From positions 62,001 to 126,000 of the forward strand of contig DASZME010000086.1 of the NCBI GenBank assembly GCA_035551995.1: 64,000 bases of DNA. The letters run 5' to 3'. This stretch comes from RYN-428 sp035551995. GTDB taxonomy: Bacteria; Planctomycetota; Phycisphaerae; Tepidisphaerales; Tepidisphaeraceae. Shown here one piece after another: positions 1-9,200 of the stretch. The translations under genes and the position numbers were made by a program. How positions within the stretch are numbered: the first letter of the stretch is position 1; the number at the start of each line of letters is the position of its first letter. The notes under the pieces are model-generated. The model was not told the DNA's origin and did not search any database. It worked only from the letters and a program-made list of their open reading frames with translations.

Positions 1-305
1 ATGGGATATGTCACGCTGGTTCGGCGCCCGCCGGACCATGACGCAAAAACGCCACCGGACACAAAGGAGACGAGCAGGTGAAATCGCCGGCGCTTGCGCG
101 TGGCCCGTTCAACGCGGCAGTATATTTAGGCGACAATTGCGCTTCGTTGCATTCCCACTATTATCGCTGACGTTTTTCCCGGACATGACGAGTTTTTCGG
201 TGATGCCGGTGGGAGTGGTCCGGTAACCGTGAAACATGGAGAATATACGTCAAATAAGTAAATCGTGAAACCAAGATAGCGCAATCTCCGCCCGATCCCA
301 GCAGC
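1..305. other. Non-coding lead-in, nothing recognised
   Basis: I see no gene in this stretch. Short open frames exist on both strands, but none has a ribosome binding site, a recognisable protein or sensible composition. It presumably holds the promoter of the secreted protein that follows. No riboswitch or terminator hairpin was recognised. Confidence 0.5.
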
Positions 306-3300
306 ATGAGACATCATGCGCAACGATCGGCTGTTGGTTCTAAAGAACAGAGGCGCCCGCCATTCACGTCGCCGAAGCATTCGCAAGCGGCGCGGACCCA
401 CGACTCGGGCGCGATCTCGTCGTTTTCCAAACATCCCAGGAACGGCGCCAATGTCGGCATCCCGCTGTCCAAGCTCCAGGCCGCCAGGCGTCGCAACAAC
501 GGAATCGGTTCTCTTCGCCTCTCTCAGCACATCGTCAATGCCGCGTTCATCCCGTCATTGAACGATGCGGGCAAATTCCTCAGCGACGACCTGCAACAGA
601 TACTGAATATGACGGCGATGGAGGCGCTGGAGGGGCGCGAAATGATGTCCGCGACAATTCAACTGACAGGCGGCGCCCTGGTGGCACGTGCCGACAGCGC
701 AACCGCATCGCACATGCACGTCGGGCTGACGCATCAGGGCAAGGACGTTGTCGTGCAGGTCACCGGCGCCAAAAGTCAATCGTTTCCGGTCAATGACGTC
801 ACGAGCATCGCCCTGATCGGCGGGTCGGGCAATGACCGGATCATCATCGATACCCCGGCCGCAATTCCGACCGTCGCGAACGCCGGCGAAGGCAACAACG
901 TTATCATTGGCGGCGCCGGCAACGACTCCCTGACCGCCGGTGACGGAAACAATCGGATTATCGGACGCGATGGAACCGACACGATCTCAGTTGGCAACGG
1001 AACAAACGTCGTTCATGGCGGCGTCGGCAACGATAATATCACCGCCGGCAACGGTAAGAACGTGCTGGTTGGGTCCAAAGGCAACGACACGATCGTGGTC
1101 GGTTCCGGTAATGACATGATATACGGCGGCGGCGGCAACGACTCGCTTGTCGGCGGCTCAGGGAATGACGTCATCGTCGGCGGGGCCGGGAGCAGCATGA
1201 TCGACGCCAGCGCGGGGCACACCCGCGTGCGTGATCAACGCGGCCAAGGCACCGTCATCAAAGGCGCCAACACGCGGGTGAAGTCCAATCGCCGCGTTAA
1301 CATCGTTTCCAAGAGTTCCACGCCGGCCGCAAACCCCGCCCCGACCACGACTACGCCGACGACGGCGCCTGGCGCAGACACAACGCCGCCGCCGGTGCCT
1401 TCCACACCGGCCCCGGTTGTCGCGACCGGTTCGACCGCCGGCACAAGCGCCGGTGGCGCTACGACTTCCACCGGTGGCACAACCTCAACCGGCGGAACTT
1501 CAGCCACCACTTCCACCGGCGGCACAACGTCAACCGGCGGAACTTCAGCCACCACTTCCACCGGCGGCACAACGTCAACCGGCGGAACCTCAGCCACCGC
1601 TTCCACCGGCGGCACAACGTCAACCGGCGGAACCTCAGCCACCACTTCCACCGGCGTCACAACGTCAACCGGCGGAACCACGGCCACCACTTCCACCGGC
1701 GGCACAACGTCAACCGGCGGTACGACAGCCACTACCTCCACCGGCGGCGCCATTTCAAGTGGCGGCTCCGTCGCGATGACTTCCGGCGCTTGGACCGTCG
1801 TCACCCCCAGCGCCAGCGACCATGTCATCTATTGCAGCAATTCCACCGGCGACGACACGAATAGCGGCCTCTCGATCAATAGTCCGGTCAAGACCCTGGC
1901 CAGGGCCGAATCGCTCTTGCGAAATAACACCGGCGACGAACTGTTGCTTAAGGCGGGCGACGTTTGGCAAGGCAGCTTCGGCAGCTGGTCCCTCAGCGGG
2001 GCGTCGGCGAAAGACCCGATGGTTCTCGGCTCCTATGGATCGGGCGCGCGGCCGCTGGTCCTGACTGGCAGCACCTCGGCGTTGAACACCGGCGCCACCG
2101 CTTCGTCCGCGGCCGTGAATTACCTGTACATCATGGGAATTGAATTTGACGCCAGCTCGCGCGATCCGGCGCTTACCTCCGCCCCCGTTCATACAGATCC
2201 GGTCGGCATCAACGTCCTCTCCAAAAGCACCGACCTGCTCATCGAAAACTGCAAATTGGAGAATTACGACGTCAACATCAACCTTCAGGATTACCGAGGA
2301 CCGATCTCCAACGTGACGCTTCGCGGAAACGTCATCACCAATGCCTGGTCGAGCGACGCCCATTCGCAGGGGCTTTATGTCACCGGCGTCGACGGCATAC
2401 TGCTCCAAGGCAATGATTTCGACCACAATGGCTGGAGCTCGCTCGTTTCCGGCGCCAGTCCAACCTGGTTCAACCATGATGTTTACATGTCCGGCATGAA
2501 CCAGAACGTCGTGGTCAAAGACAACATCTTCGCGAATGCCGCCGCCTATGGGCTGCAGGCGCGGTCCGGCGGAATCGTGCAGGGAAATATTTTTATCAAC
2601 AACCCGGTGGGAATGTCATTTGGGATCGTGAACGGAGCCACCTCCACCAAGGGCGGAGTGACCGGGTCCGTCACCGGCAACGTCTTCATCGGCGGCGGCA
2701 GCGTCGCCGGCGCCGTGCAAGGCAACGGAATCATCGTCGGCAACATCAAAGCCGGGGCCGGCGCCGTCATCAGCAATAACATCTTCACGCAAAGCGCCAC
2801 CGGCGCCGCCGCCGCCATCTCCCTCACCTCCGGAGTCAGACAACCCAATCCCCAGGATTCGGTCGGCATCAACGACCTGCAAATCTCCAACAACACCATC
2901 TACGACTGGACCATCGGCATCGACGTGGAAGACGGCCAAACTCCCGGCGGAACCGGCATCAACGCGCTCAACCGGGTCACCATCGACGGCAACCAGTTCG
3001 AGAATCTCACCACTGCCGCCATCGAGAATCACAGCGCTTCGTACGACGCGCAGGAAAAAGTCACCAACAATAAGTTCTCCAATGCCAGCACCTCTCTGGA
3101 GGCCGGCGCGAAGGTGAAGTCGGTCGGGGCTGTCTCGAGTTCGCCGCTGGATTTCACCGACCCGTCGCGTTCAATTGCGTCTTACACGGCCTCCACCGGC
3201 CTGGGCAGCGCCGCGTCTTTTCTGGCCAAAGCCGCGACGCAGTCAAAGCAGAACTGGAACCCTCAGCTCGAAGCGGCCGCGATTATCTCGTATTTTAATC

Positions 3301-3335
3301 AGGGATTCTCCGGAACGGTTCACAAAGCGGCGTGA
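306..3335 (+). CDS. Secreted RTX-repeat / parallel beta-helix protein with planctomycete-type LEGREMM motif
   Basis: Large (1009 aa) probable extracellular protein. A basic N-terminal segment of about 100 residues ends in EALEGREMMSA (about residues 105-115), which resembles the LE(P/G)R-type motif found near the N terminus of many planctomycete exported proteins. Residues about 171-300 hold roughly ten glycine/aspartate nonapeptides of the GGxGND type, the calcium-binding RTX beta-roll. Residues about 387-482 are a Thr/Ser/Gly linker encoded by 45-bp tandem repeats. Residues about 510-950 carry spaced N-x-I/F and GN-x-I/F patterns typical of a right-handed parallel beta-helix, as in pectate-lyase-like or adhesin folds. 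Role is inferred: surface adhesin or polysaccharide-binding/cleaving protein. The ATG at 306 keeps the basic leader; an ATG at 609 would leave only a few residues before the LEGR motif. No RTX-type ABC exporter lies nearby. Confidence 0.8.
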   Translation: MRHHAQRSAVGSKEQRRPPFTSPKHSQAARTHDSGAISSFSKHPRNGANVGIPLSKLQAARRRNNGIGSLRLSQHIVNAAFIPSLNDAGKFLSDDLQQILNMTAMEALEGREMMSATIQLTGGALVARADSATASHMHVGLTHQGKDVVVQVTGAKSQSFPVNDVTSIALIGGSGNDRIIIDTPAAIPTVANAGEGNNVIIGGAGNDSLTAGDGNNRIIGRDGTDTISVGNGTNVVHGGVGNDNITAGNGKNVLVGSKGNDTIVVGSGNDMIYGGGGNDSLVGGSGNDVIVGGAGSSMIDASAGHTRVRDQRGQGTVIKGANTRVKSNRRVNIVSKSSTPAANPAPTTTTPTTAPGADTTPPPVPSTPAPVVATGSTAGTSAGGATTSTGGTTSTGGTSATTSTGGTTSTGGTSATTSTGGTTSTGGTSATASTGGTTSTGGTSATTSTGVTTSTGGTTATTSTGGTTSTGGTTATTSTGGAISSGGSVAMTSGAWTVVTPSASDHVIYCSNSTGDDTNSGLSINSPVKTLARAESLLRNNTGDELLLKAGDVWQGSFGSWSLSGASAKDPMVLGSYGSGARPLVLTGSTSALNTGATASSAAVNYLYIMGIEFDASSRDPALTSAPVHTDPVGINVLSKSTDLLIENCKLENYDVNINLQDYRGPISNVTLRGNVITNAWSSDAHSQGLYVTGVDGILLQGNDFDHNGWSSLVSGASPTWFNHDVYMSGMNQNVVVKDNIFANAAAYGLQARSGGIVQGNIFINNPVGMSFGIVNGATSTKGGVTGSVTGNVFIGGGSVAGAVQGNGIIVGNIKAGAGAVISNNIFTQSATGAAAAISLTSGVRQPNPQDSVGINDLQISNNTIYDWTIGIDVEDGQTPGGTGINALNRVTIDGNQFENLTTAAIENHSASYDAQEKVTNNKFSNASTSLEAGAKVKSVGAVSSSPLDFTDPSRSIASYTASTGLGSAASFLAKAATQSKQNWNPQLEAAAIISYFNQGFSGTVHKAA
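1464..1751 (+). repeat. 45-bp in-frame tandem repeat (6 full copies plus a partial)
   Basis: Six consecutive 45-bp units begin at 1464, 1509, 1554, 1599, 1644 and 1689, with a partial seventh from 1734. Each encodes a 15-residue unit of the form TSTGGTTSTGGTSAT. Differences are mostly single bases (for example Ala for Thr in unit 4, Val for Gly in unit 5). The array stays in frame inside the secreted beta-helix gene and forms a flexible Thr-rich linker. Copy number could vary between strains by slippage or recombination. Confidence 0.9.
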
Positions 3336-3395
3336 GCGAGGATCAATCGGCGAAGCGTCGGAGAGGTTTCATTTCCGAGTTCTTGTTCGCTGATC

Positions 3396-3401
3396 TACAA
3401 T
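3396..3401 (+). promoter_or_regulatory. TACAAT -10 box, leaderless-type
   Basis: TACAAT lies 6 nt before the ATG at 3408, so transcription would begin at or next to the start codon. There is no Shine-Dalgarno sequence. The -35 candidate TTCCGA at 3373-3378 (17-bp spacing) is weak. Confidence 0.4.
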
Positions 3402-3407
3402 CGAAGT

Positions 3408-4145
3408 ATGACATCTGATTTGCTGCAAGGGGAATGCGAGCGCGGGCAAGCCGAGTTGATGGGCATGAATTACCGCGAGGCCGAGGCGATCCTTGCCGAG
3501 GCCGAACGGCTGGCCTTTGGCGCCGGCGACTGGGACAGCCTGTCGCGCCTCTACATGCCGTTGCAGGAAGCCCGGCGGCAGCGCCGCCAGCGCTGTGGCG
3601 AAGGGGTGGTCCGCCTCGACGTGATCGCCGACGGTCCGGACGACGACATCGATCCAGATCATATTCTCAATGACTATCCGCAAGGGCAAATGCTCGTCGC
3701 CGGCTGGGGGTCGATCGAGCCGGCGCTGCGAGTTCGGCGATTGGCTTTGGAGCGGGGCCTTTATCTCGACACATTTCTCGCCGCCGCGTATCCGGCGGAA
3801 ACGGGGCGGTGGGTCGCCATCGTTCCGCTTCCCGACAGTGTCCTGCCCGATCCATCGGCTCGGCCGCTGGAGGCCCTCCGCGAACTGCTTCCGGAGCACA
3901 CGCTGATCGTTCATGAAAACGATCTGCCGCGTGGCGTAAAGCAAGGAACGTATCAAACCTATGGTCATGTGATGGCGATCTGGGAGCGTCTGCACGCGCC
4001 ATTTCTGGCTGGCGCCGACGCGCGCCACAATTCCATGGAAAGGGTCATCGGATATCGCCAGGCGATCATCGTCGATTATGCCTGTGAGTTGGCGCATCAG
4101 AAGTTGTCCGACGAAGCGAAGAAACTTTCCCTTCACGGACGATGA
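3408..4145 (+). CDS. Conserved-looking hypothetical protein (TPR-like N terminus)
   Basis: I do not recognise this 245-residue soluble protein. It has no signal peptide or membrane segment. Residues about 1-60 are amphipathic and Ala/Leu/Arg rich, with two helix pairs (YREAEAILAEAERLAF and a following helix) resembling one tetratricopeptide-like unit. The remainder is a mixed alpha/beta region with no catalytic motif I can name. Composition and codon use match its neighbours, and the opposite strand has no comparable candidate, so it is very likely real. It ends 30 bp before the M48 protease start on the same strand, suggesting a two-gene transcription unit. A -10-like box sits 6 nt upstream of the ATG in place of a ribosome binding site. 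Confidence 0.7.
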   Translation: MTSDLLQGECERGQAELMGMNYREAEAILAEAERLAFGAGDWDSLSRLYMPLQEARRQRRQRCGEGVVRLDVIADGPDDDIDPDHILNDYPQGQMLVAGWGSIEPALRVRRLALERGLYLDTFLAAAYPAETGRWVAIVPLPDSVLPDPSARPLEALRELLPEHTLIVHENDLPRGVKQGTYQTYGHVMAIWERLHAPFLAGADARHNSMERVIGYRQAIIVDYACELAHQKLSDEAKKLSLHGR

Positions 4146-4175
4146 AATCACCGGGCGGTGGACGGGAGCAAGGTC

Positions 4176-5057
4176 ATGACCCAATACTACGGCAACAGTT
4201 ATTCCCGCGCCGGACTTCCCTGGCACTACATCATCGCGGCCGTCATCGCCCTGGTCGGCTTTGTCATTTACTCAAACCGCACCAGCGTGAATCCCGTCAC
4301 CGGCGAGAAACAACACGTCGCGCTTTCGGCCGCGCAGGAGGTTCAGCTCGGGCTGCAATCGGCGCCGCGAATGGCCGCGGAAATGGGAGGCGAAGTTTCC
4401 CCCGACGATCCGCAGGCCCTGGAAGTAAGTCGCATCGGCCGCCGGGTCGTGCAAAACAGTTCGGCGGCGCAGAGTCCTTACCGATTTCAATTTCATCTCC
4501 TGCGCGATCCGCGGACGGTCAACGCTTTCGCCCTTCCCGGCGGCCAGGTCTTCATCACGCGAGGATTGCTCGATCGCCTGAGCAATGAAGCCGAGTTGGC
4601 CGGGGTTCTCGGTCACGAATGCGGGCATGTGGTGGGCCGCCATGCATCGGAGCAAATGGCGAAGACGCAACTCATGCAGGAACTGCTCGCCGCCGTCGCG
4701 GTCGCCGCGAGCGATTCGAATCACCCGAATCGCGGGTTCAGCGTCGCGATGATCGGGAATGTCGTGGCGCAGATGAAAGGTCTGCAATTTACCCGCCACG
4801 ACGAAACGGAAGCCGACCGGTTCGGGCTGCAATTCATGTCGCAGGCCGGCTATACGCCGTTGGGGATGGAAGGGGTGATGCAGGTTTTGGAACAGGTAAC
4901 GCCGGCGACCGGTCGTCAGCCGGAATTCATGGTGACGCACCCCTACCCGGAGCATCGCCTGAAGGACATCGAAACGTGGATCGAGCGAAATTTTCCGAAC
5001 GGCATTCCGGCGGGTCTCACCGACGGGGCGCCGCTGCGGCACGGAATTCCGCAGTGA
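4176..5057 (+). CDS. M48 family membrane-anchored zinc metalloprotease
   Basis: Peptidase M48 (HtpX/BepA-like). With the ATG at 4176 the product is 293 aa. An N-terminal hydrophobic segment (about residues 12-30) is a signal anchor, so the protease domain should face the periplasm. The zinc site HECGH is at residues 147-151, and the downstream glutamate ligand lies in the ETEAD motif at about residue 212, the usual M48 arrangement. The family degrades misfolded envelope proteins or helps outer membrane protein assembly; BepA-like proteins carry C-terminal TPRs that are absent here. Start choice: GGGAG at 4164-4168 sits 7 nt before 4176, which favours it over an in-frame GTG at 4158. Confidence 0.9.
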   Translation: MTQYYGNSYSRAGLPWHYIIAAVIALVGFVIYSNRTSVNPVTGEKQHVALSAAQEVQLGLQSAPRMAAEMGGEVSPDDPQALEVSRIGRRVVQNSSAAQSPYRFQFHLLRDPRTVNAFALPGGQVFITRGLLDRLSNEAELAGVLGHECGHVVGRHASEQMAKTQLMQELLAAVAVAASDSNHPNRGFSVAMIGNVVAQMKGLQFTRHDETEADRFGLQFMSQAGYTPLGMEGVMQVLEQVTPATGRQPEFMVTHPYPEHRLKDIETWIERNFPNGIPAGLTDGAPLRHGIPQ

Positions 5058-5073
5058 TTCCGCCGGCGGCGCA

Positions 5074-6084
5074 TCAGAGCGGCTGAACCTTTCCCGTCTC
5101 CACGCTCTTTTTTTCCGCCTCGATGATCGTGAGGCCGGCGACGGCGTCGTCTGCCGTCACGCGCGTCGGTTTTTTGCCGGTCTTCACGCAATCGAGGAAA
5201 TAGCTCAATTCCCCGCTGAAACCGTCGCCCTCTGAAACGGCGATTTGCTCGGCCTTCCCGTCGGCGTAAAAGATCAGCGGATTTTCGGTTCGGCCGCTGT
5301 CGTAATCAGCCGTGCCGCGTTCAAAGTTCACGGTGTACTTGGCCGCGAAAGGATACCCGTCCGCCATGCACCAGCCCCCCTCGGCGATCACCAACGGGTA
5401 ATCGTCGAACAAATACTGCGTGACGATGTGATCGATTTCCCCGCTGGTCTTGGAATATCCCCGGCTGAAAACGCCGGCCGGTTTCCCAAAGAGATGATAG
5501 ATGAAATCCACGTCGTGGACGTGCAGGTCAAAAAGAGCGCCCCCGGACAGTTTTCCCTCCTTGAACCACCCGCTCGGCATGCTTCCGAGCCGCCGGAAAA
5601 CCGCTGATTTTACCTTGCCGTATCGTTGCTCGACGACGGCGGACTTGAGCCATTCCCATTGCGGCCAAAACCGCACGCACATGCACGGCATAAAGAATCC
5701 CCCGGCCCCCGCCGCCGCCGCGCCGATCCGCCGGGCGTCCGCCGACGATAACGCCAGCGGCTTTTCGCACAACACATGTTTCCCCGACGCCAGCGCGCGC
5801 AGCGCCAGTTCGACATGTCCGGGCGTGGGCACGCAGATGTCGATGACGTCGACGTGCGGGTCGTCGATCAATTCGTGGAAATCGGTGACGCCGCGGATGC
5901 GGTCCATGGGGAGTTGCGTGATGCCGCCGGTGCCGAGATTTCCCCACCCGCCGGAAAGATCGCCGGCGGCCCGTCGAGGGTTCTGGTCGGCCACCATGAT
6001 GACCTGCGCATCGCCCAGTTTCTGCCACGCCTCGTAATGGGTTCTCCCCATGAATCCAAGTCCGATGATGCCGATGTTGGTCAT
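5074..6084 (-). CDS. Gfo/Idh/MocA family NAD(P)-dependent oxidoreductase
   Basis: 336-residue sugar-type dehydrogenase. The N terminus has a Rossmann dinucleotide site (GIIGLGFMG, residues 4-12). The EKPLALS motif (about residues 107-113) is the family hallmark, with the lysine acting in catalysis. The C-terminal half is the GFO_IDH_MocA_C alpha/beta domain with an HVHDVDFIYHLFG segment contributing the substrate-side histidine. There is no Tat signal, so it is probably cytoplasmic. Members oxidise or reduce sugars, inositols and derivatives; the substrate cannot be assigned. It converges on the M48 gene with 16 bp between stops. It is transcribed in the same direction as the type VII-like block upstream but 143 bp away and with its own promoter-like box, so it is probably separate. 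Confidence 0.9.
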   Translation of the reverse strand: MTNIGIIGLGFMGRTHYEAWQKLGDAQVIMVADQNPRRAAGDLSGGWGNLGTGGITQLPMDRIRGVTDFHELIDDPHVDVIDICVPTPGHVELALRALASGKHVLCEKPLALSSADARRIGAAAAGAGGFFMPCMCVRFWPQWEWLKSAVVEQRYGKVKSAVFRRLGSMPSGWFKEGKLSGGALFDLHVHDVDFIYHLFGKPAGVFSRGYSKTSGEIDHIVTQYLFDDYPLVIAEGGWCMADGYPFAAKYTVNFERGTADYDSGRTENPLIFYADGKAEQIAVSEGDGFSGELSYFLDCVKTGKKPTRVTADDAVAGLTIIEAEKKSVETGKVQPL

Positions 6085-6090
6085 GGCGGC

Positions 6091-6096
6091 AGTTTA
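6091..6096 (-). promoter_or_regulatory. TAAACT -10 box, leaderless-type
   Basis: On the minus strand TAAACT ends 6 nt before the ATG of the Gfo/Idh/MocA gene. TTGCCG lies 17 bp further upstream (6114-6119) as a partial -35. No Shine-Dalgarno sequence is present. Confidence 0.4.
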
Positions 6097-6227
6097 CATC
6101 GGCCCGACGAGCACGGCAAAGCGGATCGTCCACCCAGCGCATTTCCGGCCGCGGATCGCGAGACGACGATAAACTTCGCCGCCTCGCCCTCCGCCGGTCA
6201 ACGCCGAGGGCTGCCGGTCGTGGCGCG

Positions 6228-9200
6228 TCAGACGCGCTTGGCCGCCAGTTTCCCCTTCACGTAATCCAGCCACGGCTGATCCGGAATCGCATAAGGCCGG
6301 AACTTCTCCAACATGCCTTGTTCTTCGCTGTAGACCAACGCGCGATTCTGGCCCAGCTTGTTGCCGGCCGGCGAATCGATCAAGTTGCTCGAGTCGTTCT
6401 GGCTCATCTGGAACAGGATTCGGTTGTCGAACTCGCGCAGCGACGCGCGGTCGAGCGTGCGATCCATCGTGGCCGGCGTGTCCGCCCACATGATGACGTG
6501 GATGCCGAAGCTGGGCCCTTCCTTGAGCATCGTGATGAACTGCTTATCCGGCTCGGGAACTTTTTCCGTGTCGCTGGCGGCGAAGCTGAAAGCTTCCTCG
6601 GTCTTGCGAAGCATCCGATAACGCTGCAACCCGTACAGGAATACATAGATGGACGGCGTATCGGTGTCGCCGGTGGTCTGGCGGCGTTGGATCTCGGCGA
6701 CGATCTCGTTGAGCGCCTCGGCGACGAGGCGATAATCGACCAGCTTCACCTCGTGCGGAAGCGCGGCCTTTACCTTCTCGAAGTTTCCGACCAGCGACGA
6801 ATCGGGCGGCGTGCCGTCGAGGATGTAGAAGATCGCCTTGCCCGGCGGCTGCTGGGTGGCCAACGAAACGATACTGACGCACATGAGGGCCATCGAGGCT
6901 TCATCGGCCTGCCCGACCAATAGCACGTTGGAGCCGGCCTGGCGACGGAAGATGTTGGCGCTGGGTTCTTTAATAGCGACCGGATCGCCGAGAAACGCGT
7001 ACGTCGCGTTCGGCGCCAGCGGATAGGTCTTGGATTCGATCAATTCCGTCAACGGAACGTTCTTCATCACGTCGGCGGGCATGTTGCCTTCGAAGACGAT
7101 CATCGGATCGCGGCCTTCGATGCCGCGCTTGATGGCCAGTTGATGAATGCGATCGAGGTATTCTTCCCGCTTGGGATCGGGAAGCCAGGCGACCTGGAAG
7201 GGACTGTTGTTTTCGGTGAGGCCGCCGCCGTCGTTGTAGATCGCTTCGCCGGGGCGGGACAAAAGCCGGGCGGCGGAATTGTTGTCGCCGAGAATGAGCT
7301 GGGAATCGGCTTCGCTGGTCATGAGGGCGATGCGGATGGCCATCTGCCCGATGGTGCTGCGGGCGAGGCCGGAGCTTCCGCCGATGGTCTGCGATCCGAG
7401 CAGAACGTGCATCCCGAAGGCTCGGCCCTGGCGAACGAGACGGTCGATCAGAATGCCCGCGTCCTGCGCCACGCGGTCGTCTTCGCTGAAGAACTCCTGG
7501 AATTCGTCGATCATCAGCAAGGTCCGCGGCATGCGGACCGCGTTGGCCGACGCGCGATAGGCGGTAAGATCTTGCGTGCCGGCGGCGCGAAACAGATTAC
7601 CGCGGCGACTCAATTCCGCGTCAAGACGCTGCAACACGCTCAGCCCGAATTCACGATCCGATTCGACGGCGATTGCCCGCGCGTGCGGAAGCTTATGCAC
7701 GGCATACGTCTTAAATTCGACGCCCTTCTTGAAGTCCACCAGATAAAACTCCACCTCGTCCGGCGAATACCATAGCGCCATGTTGGTGACCATGGCGTGG
7801 AGCAAAGTGGATTTACCCGAGCCGGTTTTACCGGCGATGAGGGTGTGCTGGGCGACGCCTTTTCCGATGCGAAGGTCCTGCAATTTCGTGGCGCCGCTTC
7901 GGCCCACGGGGACGACCAGTTCGCTGGCGCTGGACCGCGTCCAGGTTTGCGCGAGCGTGGGCGCGATGGTATCGAAACTGAGCTCGACGCGCTTGGCCAG
8001 CTTGGCGCCGGCCCCGACTTTGTCGAGCACTTTCATGAACATCGCCTCGGGGGGCGGCGGATCGAGCTTGAGCGGGAAGAGGCTGAAGATGTCGTCCTTG
8101 ACGACGAATTGCTCGCCGTCGCTGATGATGCTGACGCTGTTGCGTTCGACTTCGTCCAGATGCGACCCGACGGGCAGCGTCTGGCGAAGATCGTGCATGA
8201 TGAGGGTGTATACGCCGCACCGCGCGCCGCTGGTGCAGATGCTGGCCAGGCGCTTGGCGGCTTCGCCCTCGAAGCCGGTCGGGAAATCGGCGATGACAAG
8301 AATCCGATACGGCTCGGCCAACTCGCCCGCCTGTGCGTTGTAGGCGTCGATCGTTTCGTATTCGTTGCGGAGATATTTCTGGATGACCGTCTCCATGTGT
8401 TCGGTCATGTCGGCCAGGCGTTGCTCGATCTGTTCCTGCTCGGTCCAGATACGGCCGCCGATCAGGGCGTCGTCATGGTCGGCCAGCCGCATGAACCCGG
8501 CGAAATTTTCGCCGCGGCCGATCGGATCGATGATCGTGAACCGCACGCGCCCGGCGGGTAAGGTCGTGAGAAGCCGGGCCATCACCATCTGCATCGCCCG
8601 AAGGGCATGAGGGCGGGCGTCGCGATCGGTTTGGATGAGCAACGATCCCAGCCTCGGGAACGAGAGCGAGGTGGGCACGGCAAAGGGCGCCGGCATCTGA
8701 AGGTGATGCATGGTCGGGGCCTGATCGTCGGGCTTGGGCTCTTCCTCGAAATCAAATTCGTCCGGATCGTCCATCGATCGCGCCTTGGGCACGACGCGCT
8801 TGGCCAATCCCGCCTCGGCCATCAGGCGGAGATCGACGGTCAGTTCGCCGAATCGGACGGCGTCGGGGAATTTTTTCGGCGGAACAAACGAATTCCACGC
8901 CGGGTCATCCCAGCTGATGGGCATGCTTTCGTCGCCGTTTTTGTCGGGAACGCGAAGTTTGGCCAGGCCGTCGTTGAGACGACTGCTCAAGGCGGCGAGG
9001 GCCTCGTCATAGCGGCGGCGATTGAGTTGAACGCGCTGGGCGTGCTGTTCGGCGGCTTTTTTCGCTTCGCGCGCTTCCTGTTCCTTGACGTCGGCGATCT
9101 TCGCCGTCTCGGCGACCGACGATTCGGCGGCGAGCTTATCCCGCTTGGCCTTCACGTCGGTGACTTGTTTGGTGTAGTCCGCCTGCAGCGCTTCGATGGC

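Noticed and set aside
8..226. 72-aa frame near the window start
   Set aside because: No ribosome binding site, very Arg-rich and unlike any family I know; probably chance.
1464..1751. CRISPR-like array
   Set aside because: Units are directly abutting without spacers and encode an in-frame Thr/Gly/Ser linker, so this is a protein repeat.
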